NCBI GenBank assembly: GCA_003487805.1
Contig: DNNE01000002.1
Span: 28,119-60,917 of the forward strand
DNA: 32,799 nt
Source of the DNA: Blastocatellia bacterium
Lineage (GTDB): Bacteria; Acidobacteriota; Blastocatellia; Pyrinomonadales; Pyrinomonadaceae
Reading direction: 5' to 3'
This document shows, piece after piece, positions 17,496-24,235 of the stretch. The notes beneath the pieces were generated by a model. The model was given only the letters and a program-made list of their open reading frames with translations, made no database searches and was not told the DNA's origin. Each line of letters starts with the position of its first letter. The first letter of the stretch is position 1. The position numbers were made by a program, and so were the translations under genes.

Positions 17496-18773
17496 TCACG
17501 GCCCGCCAAGGCCACCAAACATACCACCAAAACTTCCATTCAAATCGACACCGCCCTGCGGCCGAGCTCCACCTTGCTGAGGACGGGAAGCGGCCATGGC
17601 CAGAAGCGTTTCGGCGCCACTAACAAGCTGGATCGCTGTCAACTGCGTCGGATCAGCGCCGGGGAGGCTGGACATCAAAATCGTGTCGCCCACTTTCAAA
17701 TCATTAATCGTAATCGTTGGCAGCCGTTCGAGCATGTCCGCCATATTGCCGCCACGCCCGCCGCCGCCCTGCGGTCCTGCTGGTCCAGCGCCGGCAGGTC
17801 TCTGTCCCTGACCCTGGGCCGTCTGACCTTGTCCTGGCTGCTGTCCCTGAGCCGGACTTTGACCTGGACCACGACCACCTTGTCCCTGCGCACCACCGCC
17901 GGGTCCGCCCGGGCCCATGCCGCCACCAAACATCATCGCCGCGCCTTGCGGTAAGCGACGAATGACTGAGTCCGGCTTGAACACAATCGTCAGCGGCTTT
18001 TTGGTAGTCAGATCGTTAATCTTGATTTGGTTGTTGGCCACGTCGATTTCCGTTACGGTGCCCCCGGCGATCTTGAAGGTTCCGAAGACGACCTCTTCAG
18101 CCGTCAGGTGAGTTCCGTCAGCGCTCTTGTCACCAAGCGCTCGCAACTGATCCTTTACTTTGACTTCCTCGAGGTTACTCGGTTTCGCTTCGCTGTACTT
18201 CGGCACCGTGTCCGGCGGATATCTCCGCATCAAAACTTTGTCGGTGATGGGAATAATGACCGACTGTGTTTGACCCGTCAGCGAGCTGCTGGAAACTGTG
18301 ATCTCCCGCGTCGACGGATTGACCGAGCTAACGATTCCACTCACCCCGCGTTTACGCCATTCTGCGCGCTCTGCTTCCTGCTTCTTCGCCAGGTCTGCTT
18401 TCGACATGACAACCAGTTGAGCCGCCGGCACTGTTGTCTGATCCGTGCCCGGTCTCCAGCGCGCCCATACGCGATCGCCCGAACCAACGTCCGCAAGCGT
18501 GATCCCGGCAGCCCCGGTCAGGGATTTTGCCCCGGGCGCCATCCGTTTGTACTGCGTCTTCTCGTTCAGGATGACGGTTGAAAGCACGCCGCTTTCAGCG
18601 CGCACGATCATCTGACTTGTGGTCGTGTCGATATTCTTGACTTCACCTATGACCCCGGGAATTTGCGCGGCCGGTGAAGGTGTAGCTGTTTGCGCCCAAA
18701 GCGCGCCTGAAGCGCCGAGCACAATAACTAACAACAGAAGGATTTTCAGTGATTTTGGCACGGTTATATCCAT
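17496..18773 (-). CDS. Secreted DUF5666-type repeat protein with Gly/Gln-rich tract
   Basis: Encodes 425 residues from the ATG at 18773 (GAGAG upstream; an ATG at 18794 is the alternative). The signal peptide core LKILLLLVIVLGASG is cut after LWAQ. Residues ~45-240 hold OB-like beta repeats of DUF5666 type: GVIGEVKNIDTTTSQMIV, GVSGIVSSVNPSTREITVS and GTVTEIDVANNQIKI, each followed by a strand describing a value or mode. A ~70-residue Gly/Gln/Pro tract (~265-340) separates them from a last segment (ITINDLKVGDTILMSS). It lies between a CpxP-like gene and the receptor gene in the same direction, suggesting a periplasmic or envelope-associated job. The family has no established activity. Confidence 0.7.
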   Translation of the reverse strand: MDITVPKSLKILLLLVIVLGASGALWAQTATPSPAAQIPGVIGEVKNIDTTTSQMIVRAESGVLSTVILNEKTQYKRMAPGAKSLTGAAGITLADVGSGDRVWARWRPGTDQTTVPAAQLVVMSKADLAKKQEAERAEWRKRGVSGIVSSVNPSTREITVSSSSLTGQTQSVIIPITDKVLMRRYPPDTVPKYSEAKPSNLEEVKVKDQLRALGDKSADGTHLTAEEVVFGTFKIAGGTVTEIDVANNQIKINDLTTKKPLTIVFKPDSVIRRLPQGAAMMFGGGMGPGGPGGGAQGQGGRGPGQSPAQGQQPGQGQTAQGQGQRPAGAGPAGPQGGGGRGGNMADMLERLPTITINDLKVGDTILMSSLPGADPTQLTAIQLVSGAETLLAMAASRPQQGGARPQGGVDLNGSFGGMFGGLGGP

Positions 18774-18893
18774 GTGAACTCTCAAAGTATTCATTATTTA
18801 CGCCCCACCAAACCAGTTAGTTGCAAAAAGTTCGATTTAGTTCCAAGAAGAATAATGGCAGAAGAATGGATCGACGTCCAGAATCATGAATTA

Positions 18894-19274
18894 TTAACGC
18901 TTCTTCTGTTCGCCGTCGCGTTGGGCGTCTTGTTGGGCAACCATCGCGTCAAATTTTTGTTGTTGCTCCGGCGTCAGCAGCGCCCGAATCTTGGTACGCG
19001 CTTTTTGCCGCGGCTCTTCGAAACGTGGCCGCAACTCTGCGCGCAGTGAGCGATATTCATTACGCGTCTCGTCGAGAATCGTACTGACAGACTTTGTTTG
19101 ATCCTCAGTTAGACTCAAATCGCGACGCATCTTTTCGAAGCGATCGTGAGGTGCATTCCGATCGCTGCGAGACATTGCATGATAGAAACCGGTTACGGCC
19201 CCGCCGGTGAACGATCCCAGCACAAACACGACCACCAGCACGAGCCATACTTTTAATGTTGTGTGACCTTGCAT
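18894..19274 (-). CDS. CpxP/Spy-like periplasmic protein with membrane anchor
   Basis: Encodes 126 residues. An N-terminal hydrophobic segment (VWLVLVVVFVLGSFTGGAV) anchors a helical domain with the LTEDQ and LTPEQQQKFD motifs (LTxxQ type) of the CpxP/Spy family and of periplasmic heavy-metal sensors. The end is very polar (QQDAQRDGEQKKR). The ATG lies 2 nt after the stop of the upstream gene, so the two are coupled. Known family members act as chaperones or stress sensors in the periplasm. Next to a sigma-factor pair, a role in envelope stress control is a fair inference. Confidence 0.75.
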   Translation of the reverse strand: MQGHTTLKVWLVLVVVFVLGSFTGGAVTGFYHAMSRSDRNAPHDRFEKMRRDLSLTEDQTKSVSTILDETRNEYRSLRAELRPRFEEPRQKARTKIRALLTPEQQQKFDAMVAQQDAQRDGEQKKR

Positions 19275-19276
19275 TG

Positions 19277-19696
19277 TTATTTCCCGTAATTCCGATCGAG
19301 GACGATGTTGAATACGTCCTCGCGCGACAAGCCGTTCCGGCTGGTAAGCACGGTCTGCTCAACACCTGGGTCAAGAGCCCCAATTAGAGGCTCATCCTCA
19401 GCCTGAGGTGTTGACACAACGACAGACTGGCTCGACCATACAGTGAGAACCGCCGCCAGAATAGCCACCAGAGCCATCGCCGGAACCGCGCGCCAGGCAA
19501 CCTGAATTAAAGACAGCCACCCGCTCGACTCTTCACGTCGGCGACGCTCTTCGTTTATTCCGGCGCGCACCCGGGTAAACAGAAACGGCGAAGAGGCAGC
19601 GGCTTCAACCTCGCTTTCACTCGCGGTAGCTGCCATTAGGATGAGCTTTCCGGCTCGATCCAACTCTTCAGTTTTGTGGCTCTTCGATTCGAACAT
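19277..19696 (-). CDS. Single-TM protein following an ECF sigma gene, possible regulator
   Basis: Encodes 139 residues from an ATG with GGAG 8 nt upstream. The N-terminal ~70 residues are polar and predicted cytoplasmic; one membrane segment follows (AVPAMALVAILAAVLTVW), then a ~50-residue outside tail ending EDVFNIVLDRNYGK. It lacks the H-x3-C-x2-C zinc-binding motif of classical anti-sigma factors. It lies directly after the second ECF sigma gene and before the CpxP-like gene, which is where an anti-sigma factor is usually found, so it may be an atypical one. I do not recognise a family. Confidence 0.7.
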   Translation of the reverse strand: MFESKSHKTEELDRAGKLILMAATASESEVEAAASSPFLFTRVRAGINEERRRREESSGWLSLIQVAWRAVPAMALVAILAAVLTVWSSQSVVVSTPQAEDEPLIGALDPGVEQTVLTSRNGLSREDVFNIVLDRNYGK

Positions 19697-19800
19697 CTTA
19701 ACTTCTCCTGCCGCGCTAGTTTACCGCGCTCATCATCGAAAGACGATTAAAAACAGTCAAAAGTTACAAGAATTCTCCCCTCCTTTTGGGGGATTTCACA

Positions 19801-20376
19801 TTATAAGTAACGTTGCAGCACACGGCGAAGATTTGCCCGGGCGCGATGCGCACGGACCTTCACTTTTGAAATGGACCAGTTGGTCACTTCCGCAATTTCC
19901 GCCACCGAAAACCCCTCCACATCAAGCAAGGTCAGCACCAATCGATCGTCAGCATTCAAACGAGCCAGCAGTTTGGCCGCCAGATCGCGCGAAACAAGTT
20001 CGGTCTCGACGTCCCTCGGCGGCGATCGAAGCTGCGCTGCAAATTCCTGTGCTTCGCTTTCTTCGATGTCTCCAAAACCCTGTTCGGGGCGACGACGCGC
20101 GCGGCGCAAATGATCGTAGCAACAGTTAATCGCTATCTGGGACAGCCAGGCTTTAAACGAGGCCGCGTGGGTGCCGTGATAACTGCCCAGCGCAAAGTAC
20201 GCTTTGGTAAAACTATCCTGGATGATCTCTTCAATCTGTTCGCGCTGCGGAAAAAACCGGCTGGCCACGCGCGCAACCTGACGGCGATGGCGTTCGAACA
20301 ATTGCTCGAATGCTCCTTCGTCCCCAGCGGCGGCCTCCCCGACCAGGACATCATCTGTCGATTGCGATAGCTCCAC
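19801..20376 (-). CDS. ECF-type RNA polymerase sigma factor (second copy)
   Basis: Encodes 191 residues if started at the GTG at 20376, the only start that gives the usual ECF length; no clear ribosome site precedes it and no ATG lies in frame nearby. The frame stays open another 44 codons upstream, overlapping the preceding gene. Region 2 is seen at FEQLFERHRRQVARVASRF and EEIIQDSFTKAYFAL with WLSQIAINCCYDHLRRARR. Region 4 is LLDVEGFSVAEIAEVTNW followed by SISKVKVRAHRARANLRR, a helix-turn-helix reading the -35 element. It follows the bactofilin-like gene by 29 bp and precedes the single-TM protein, its likely partner. Targets cannot be named. Confidence 0.88.
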   Translation of the reverse strand: MELSQSTDDVLVGEAAAGDEGAFEQLFERHRRQVARVASRFFPQREQIEEIIQDSFTKAYFALGSYHGTHAASFKAWLSQIAINCCYDHLRRARRRPEQGFGDIEESEAQEFAAQLRSPPRDVETELVSRDLAAKLLARLNADDRLVLTLLDVEGFSVAEIAEVTNWSISKVKVRAHRARANLRRVLQRYL

Positions 20377-20405
20377 TTTGATGAATGAGTGCGACGCCGG
20401 CGGCG

Positions 20406-21398
20406 TCAGGCATTGCCGCGCGCGGTCTTCTTCCAGCCGACGCGATATCGCGCGGTTAAGGCCAGCCCCAGACTGGCCACCAGCAGACCCGCTTGCACGA
20501 ACGGCCAAACGTATGGAATCGAGGACAACACGATCCAGAATGTGACGCCGAATAAAAGCATCACCGACTCAGACTGAAGTTGCGGCCAGATCTTCCGCTG
20601 CAACCAGCGCCCGGTGGCCGCGATGATAACCACCCGGCCGAAAACAGTAGCCACGATTACCAGCAGCAGCGCCATCACGGAAATTGCAGCGCCAAAGATC
20701 GACGGCAATAGCCACAAACTTCCCAGCACCCCCAGCGTTATGACGATAGATCCGATTAAGCCAATGAGCGCCACCCGCAAACTCGTCAATTGTAACCGAG
20801 TCACCGCGCGGCTGATGGTATTCGGCATGACGGCCGTCAACGCCAGTGCCACCACAAACCAGATTAAGATCGCCAACAGGCGCGTGCCAAAGAAGACGGC
20901 TGATAACTGTGGATGCAGAACGCTGAAAGGATCGCGCATGACCCGGCGCAATTGATCTTCATACCCGGCATACATGATCGTGACACTTTTGGGATCACGA
21001 TCGGGCGCAGCTTTTCCATGGTGATAAATGCCGCCCAGCACAATCACGTCACCGCCTATGCGCGCTCCTTCGCGCTGAATCACCGATCCGCCAATCGCGG
21101 CTACGTCGCCATCGACAGCGCCTTCGACAATCACATCGCCGCCAAAGGCTATCGCACCTTCCTTTACTGTTCCGGTAATGCGGATCGATTGGCCCAGGCC
21201 GAAAACAGTGGTATTGGCCACGCCGTCAATTACGCGCGCCTGCGGGTCGCCAGGGTGGTCTTCATTTGCAGGTTGTGCGGCAGCAGCGATGACCAGCAGC
21301 ACCAGCGCAGCGATCAACGCTGACATCCTTTTCAGGTGATGTGAAGCCGCAATAATGATTTGCGATGTTAAAGGTAGCAGGACTTGGGTTGCGATCAT
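20406..21398 (-). CDS. Bactofilin-like polymer-forming domain plus transmembrane protein
   Basis: Encodes about 330 residues from the ATG at 21398; AGGAG lies 12 nt upstream, and a TTG at 21410 directly after AGGAG is an alternative. A hydrophobic segment near residues 25-45 (MSALIAALVLLVIAAAA) precedes short beta-helix-like repeats (SIRITGTVKEGAIAFGGD, VIVEGAVDGDVAAIGGS, ARIGGDVIVLGG) like those of bactofilin / polymer-forming cytoskeletal proteins. Four or five membrane helices follow (from LLAILIWFVVALALTAV to FVQAGLLVASLGLALTA). It sits between the anti-sigma gene and the second sigma gene. It may act as a membrane-tethered scaffold whose state is relayed to the sigma factors. That is inference. 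Confidence 0.75.
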   Translation of the reverse strand: MIATQVLLPLTSQIIIAASHHLKRMSALIAALVLLVIAAAAQPANEDHPGDPQARVIDGVANTTVFGLGQSIRITGTVKEGAIAFGGDVIVEGAVDGDVAAIGGSVIQREGARIGGDVIVLGGIYHHGKAAPDRDPKSVTIMYAGYEDQLRRVMRDPFSVLHPQLSAVFFGTRLLAILIWFVVALALTAVMPNTISRAVTRLQLTSLRVALIGLIGSIVITLGVLGSLWLLPSIFGAAISVMALLLVIVATVFGRVVIIAATGRWLQRKIWPQLQSESVMLLFGVTFWIVLSSIPYVWPFVQAGLLVASLGLALTARYRVGWKKTARGNA

Positions 21399-21413
21399 TG
21401 AACGGGACAACTC

Positions 21414-21995
21414 CTATTCAATGATTTGCGCGCGATGATAGTTAGCTATGAGCAAAGACAGGAAAGAGATCGACACGAGAAATGCGAGTACAAAAAAGAA
21501 GCGGGAACCGGTTTGCGCAAACAACATCGCGCGGCCAATCACCCGAATCACAACGACCGCGCTCGACGCAGCTTCTGAGGTAGCTCGCCACACAAGATCG
21601 ACCAGTACGCGCGTGACCCTGAAGAACGACCGCAGCGGATCAAACACGACGGCCCGCGTGGCAGCGCCGAGCAACCCAAAGGACACTAACGCCAGGATCG
21701 CGCAGAGTTGCAAGGCGCGTCGCCGCTCACGGCGATCACGCATGCCCGTCAGATCGTTTTCAGCCCGGGCGGTGACGACGCGAGCAAAATTATTCGGCAG
21801 ATGAAACGAGCGCGCATCATTGAACGCCACGTCGAGCGTGCAAAGCAATTGACGTTGGATTCGCAACTCTGTCGTACAAGACGCACAAGATCCCAGGTGC
21901 TGCTCGAATTCATCAAGCGCAACGCCGGTCAACTCGCCATCAAGATACGCGGCGACATCCTCAAGTTGACACCTGTGATCGAGACTGTCTGGCAT
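21414..21995 (-). CDS. Zinc-finger anti-sigma factor
   Basis: Encodes 193 residues from the ATG at 21995, 9 nt after the sigma-gene stop; a TTG immediately after that stop is the alternative. The start shows the ZAS layout: HRCQLEDVAAYLDGELTG followed by HLGSCASC, that is H-x3-C-x2-C, with an upstream His. The remaining protein has at least one membrane helix (LQLCAILALVSFGLLGAA) and another at the end (FFFVLAFLVSISFLSLLIA). Such proteins hold their cognate ECF sigma factor at the membrane and release it on an envelope signal. Pairing with the adjacent sigma gene is strongly suggested by the 9-nt spacing. Confidence 0.88.
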   Translation of the reverse strand: MPDSLDHRCQLEDVAAYLDGELTGVALDEFEQHLGSCASCTTELRIQRQLLCTLDVAFNDARSFHLPNNFARVVTARAENDLTGMRDRRERRRALQLCAILALVSFGLLGAATRAVVFDPLRSFFRVTRVLVDLVWRATSEAASSAVVVIRVIGRAMLFAQTGSRFFFVLAFLVSISFLSLLIANYHRAQIIE

Positions 21996-22004
21996 AAGAT
22001 CCAA

Positions 22005-22607
22005 TCAGGCGCTATCGATTCCGCGCTGGACCAACAGGTCGCGCATGGCCTCGCGGGCGCGGAATAAACGGTTCTTTACCGTGCCCAGCGGCAAACCGGT
22101 AACTTCAGCGATTTCGTCGTAACTCAGATCATGTGAATGCCTGAGGACGATCAACTCGCGATACGACGCCTGCAGGAGCTGAACTACTGATTCAATTTCC
22201 GAGCGGCGTTCCTTTCTTTCGCTCTCCTGTTCCGGCGTGAGCCGCCGGCTCTCGATCACGACTTCCCGACGCTCGCCATCGACACTGCAGGTCAACGCCT
22301 GTTCGCGCACCGCGTGACGGCGCAAGTGATCGATTGCCGCGTTATGGGCAATCTTGTAAATCCAGGTTGAGAATTTGAACTCCGATCGATAGCGCGCCAG
22401 CGAATTGTAGACTTTGATGAAAACTTCCTGAGTAAGATCAAGCGCGGAATCATAATCGCCAACCATGCGATAGACGTATGCGGCGATCGGCCGCTGGTAA
22501 CGCCGCACCAGCTCCTCGAACGAGGCTTCGCGGCCGGCGACTGCGGTTTGCACGAGTTCACCGTCGGCGAGCTTGGTCAGGTTGGCTAAAGAAATGGCTG
22601 CGCTCAT
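22005..22607 (-). CDS. ECF-type RNA polymerase sigma factor (RpoE-like)
   Basis: Encodes 200 residues from an ATG with no clear ribosome site. Region 2 is FEELVRRYQRPIAAYVYRMV, then ALDLTQEVFIKVYNSLARY and FSTWIYKIAHNAAIDHLRR. Region 4 is YRELIVLRHSHDLSYDEIAE followed by VTGLPLGTVKNRLFRAREAM. These are full-length, with the normal ~20-residue linker enlarged by a charged stretch (TPEQESERKERRSE). It sits immediately upstream of its probable anti-sigma partner. Expected to direct envelope-related genes, including perhaps its own operon through the candidate promoter upstream. Confidence 0.9.
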   Translation of the reverse strand: MSAAISLANLTKLADGELVQTAVAGREASFEELVRRYQRPIAAYVYRMVGDYDSALDLTQEVFIKVYNSLARYRSEFKFSTWIYKIAHNAAIDHLRRHAVREQALTCSVDGERREVVIESRRLTPEQESERKERRSEIESVVQLLQASYRELIVLRHSHDLSYDEIAEVTGLPLGTVKNRLFRAREAMRDLLVQRGIDSA

Positions 22608-22622
22608 ATTTTGGTTGCTGCG

Positions 22623-22652
22623 ATTCTACGCTCGGTGGAACTCGAAAGTTTC
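22623..22652 (-). promoter_or_regulatory. Candidate promoter of the sigma / anti-sigma operon
   Basis: On the minus strand GAAACTTT (22652-22645) is followed after about 14-15 nt by CGTAGA (22630-22625), resembling an ECF-type promoter (-35 GGAACTT-like). Alternatively TAGAAT (22628-22623) is a good sigma-70 -10 box but its best -35 (TTGAAA) is 20 nt away. The ECF reading suggests autoregulation. Transcription would begin ~10-15 nt before the start codon. Confidence 0.3.
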
Positions 22653-22658
22653 AAGCTT

Positions 22659-22717
22659 GGGTACGCACGCTTCCAGCGTGCTTTTCTCAATCAGCCACGC
22701 TGGAAGGGTGCGTACCC
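22659..22717. repeat. Large inverted repeat between the pilM-like and sigma genes
   Basis: Arms at 22659-22681 and 22694-22717 pair nearly perfectly (GGGTACGCACGCTTCCAGCG against its complement, two or three mismatches) with a 12-nt loop. It begins 3 nt after the pilM-like stop. Lacking a T-run, it may act as an mRNA-end stabiliser or be a REP-like dispersed element. Confidence 0.8.
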
Positions 22718-22719
22718 GG

Positions 22720-23655
22720 CTACCACGCTAAGCGCGCCAGGCCCGCGGGCGCGGCAATCGCATCGAAATTGAGGCTGTCAGTCGGCACCAGCAAACCCAC
22801 ATCGGCCGCATTGAGCGGTTTGAGACTGACACCCAGAGCCTCCTGCGCAATATCGGCAACTCGCCTTTTGTCGAGATGTTCGCCGATGACTAACAATCGA
22901 TCGACTGCGCTTTCCACCTGCGCGCCCGCCCGGTCCCGATAAAACAACAAAATCCGGTGAAGCTCGTCGTCACATTCCGCCGGCTCGCAAATAACCGATC
23001 GCACCGCCAGCGGCCGATCGCCACGCATGAGGACCGCCGTGAATCCTTCTTCGTGAGCGGTAAATAATAGTCCGTCGCCGCGAGTCCCATTTCGCAGCCA
23101 CTGTTCCTCACCCGCGTGCCGGGGGAGAATTAAGCCGGCATGCCATCTCAGTGCATGAAATAATGATTCGTATTCCGCCAGCACATCCTGTCGAATCGCG
23201 TTCACCAGGTAACGCGCCTGGCGCTGCGCGTCGGGGGCCATCGGCTCGCGCGATACTCGCAGTTCTGAAAGCGGAGCGCCGAAACTACGCTCGACCTTCC
23301 ATTCAAACAGTTCTTCAGTTTCGCGACGCGAGGCTGCCGTGCCCTCGATCGTTACGATTGCCGATCGGGTCGACGCTTCGGGCAGCGAGGCTGAGAATTT
23401 ACGTTGTCGCAGAAGTCCGGCGCTGGTCACCAGGTCCCGAAGCGTCCTGGCTAATTCATTTTGATCGCTGATGTTTGTCTGATCGAAGCTGGGCTTAACC
23501 AACTCTGCCGGCAGGTTGATCGACGCCGCGCGCCTCACGGCCCACCCGCCGCGCGCGCGATCCAATTGCACTACGGAGGCGCTGTTGCTTTCGATGCCGA
23601 CAGCCGCCTGCGGGAGGCGCGCTCTCACCAATTTGTGAAAAGGATTTGATGGCAT
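22720..23655 (-). CDS. PilM-like ATPase-fold pilus assembly protein
   Basis: Encodes 311 residues. The N-terminal PQAAVGIESNSASVVQLDRA matches the start of PilM / GspL cytoplasmic domains (actin-like fold), and the protein ends SLNFDAIAAPAGLARLAW, as PilM proteins do near their last phosphate-binding region. Related proteins bind the PilN tail and connect the ATPase to the inner-membrane platform. It is the last gene of the pilus operon, so position supports the call. There is no adjacent pilN or pilO. No ribosome site is seen: the ATG is preceded directly by repeats of ACTGACA, so translation may depend on coupling or on the repeat structure. Confidence 0.75.
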   Translation of the reverse strand: MPSNPFHKLVRARLPQAAVGIESNSASVVQLDRARGGWAVRRAASINLPAELVKPSFDQTNISDQNELARTLRDLVTSAGLLRQRKFSASLPEASTRSAIVTIEGTAASRRETEELFEWKVERSFGAPLSELRVSREPMAPDAQRQARYLVNAIRQDVLAEYESLFHALRWHAGLILPRHAGEEQWLRNGTRGDGLLFTAHEEGFTAVLMRGDRPLAVRSVICEPAECDDELHRILLFYRDRAGAQVESAVDRLLVIGEHLDKRRVADIAQEALGVSLKPLNAADVGLLVPTDSLNFDAIAAPAGLARLAW

Positions 23656-23657
23656 CT

Positions 23658-23756
23658 TGTCAGTTGTCAGTTGTCAGTTGTCAGTTGTCAGTTGTCAGTC
23701 GTCGTCGTCAGTTGCGACTGCTGCATACAACTGACTACTAACAACGACCAACTGAC
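23658..23756. repeat. Heptad inverted repeat abutting the pilM-like start codon
   Basis: Six exact copies of TGTCAGT occupy 23658-23699. After a short loop region the complementary arm (23727-23756, containing ACAACTGACTACTAACAACG) pairs with them. The array starts 3 bp from the pilM-like ATG (23653-23655) and fills the gap to the pseudopilin stop at 23762. Copy number of such exact short repeats is usually unstable. In this place it replaces any ribosome-binding site. Confidence 0.9.
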
Positions 23757-23761
23757 GTTCT

Positions 23762-24235
23762 TCACCATTCACTGTAAGGAGTGCCTTCGGTAGAAACTTC
23801 GCTGGACGAGCTATGCACGTCAGTGACGCCCGTGCCGCCCTCGCTCGAATAAGGGTCGTCGCCGGTGACAATGTTCCAATCCTTGTTATCAGTGATCGGA
23901 TCTTTTGGCACCTCGCGCATGTACCCGGAGCTGGTCAAATCATCAAGCGACTGTGGCAGCTTTCCCTTATCGGCGGCGTATTGATCGATGAGTTCGCGCA
24001 TCTTGTGCAAATCGTCTTTCAAAACCGTCTCGCGCGCGTGCATGATCGTCTTGTGATATTGCGGCAAGGCAACGGCAGCCAGGATGATGATGATCGAGAT
24101 CACGATCATCAATTCGAGCAGGGTAAAGCCTCGAGAACCAGAAGGCAGAAGGCAGGAGGCAGAAAGCAGCGAATGTCTTCCCGGCTCTTCCTGCTTACTG
24201 CTTACTGCTTTCTGCTTACTGTTCTTACCAGTCAC
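23762..24235 (-). CDS. GspG-like major pseudopilin with repeat-derived leader
   Basis: Encodes 157 residues from a GTG at 24235, with GGAG 9 nt upstream; an ATG at 24250 has no ribosome site. The leader is 36 residues and ends G, then FTLLELMIVISIIIILAAV, the class III prepilin cleavage site with Glu at +5. Mature protein: long N-terminal helix, then the conserved tail VPKDPITDNKDWNIV...VTDVHSSS...YSEW typical of GspG-like pseudopilins. The leader is encoded by a heptad inverted repeat (24138-24222). Start overlaps the upstream gene by 11 nt, suggesting translational coupling. It probably builds the pseudopilus or pilus fibre. Confidence 0.85.
   Translation of the reverse strand: MTGKNSKQKAVSSKQEEPGRHSLLSASCLLPSGSRGFTLLELMIVISIIIILAAVALPQYHKTIMHARETVLKDDLHKMRELIDQYAADKGKLPQSLDDLTSSGYMREVPKDPITDNKDWNIVTGDDPYSSEGGTGVTDVHSSSSEVSTEGTPYSEW
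24138..24222. repeat. Heptad inverted repeat inside the first prepilin leader
   Basis: Plus-strand order: AGAAGGC units (24139-24170) then, after ~20 nt, CTGCTTA, CTGCTTA, CTGCTTT, CTGCTTA (24191-24218). The arms are complementary, for example GCAGAAAGCAG against CTGCTTTCTGC. The element encodes most of the leader of the 157-residue pseudopilin. Because units are 7 bp, change by one unit shifts the frame upstream of the cleavage site. Confidence 0.85.

Noticed and set aside
23658..23756. Possible CRISPR array
   Set aside because: Units are 7 bp with no spacers, and no cas gene is near.
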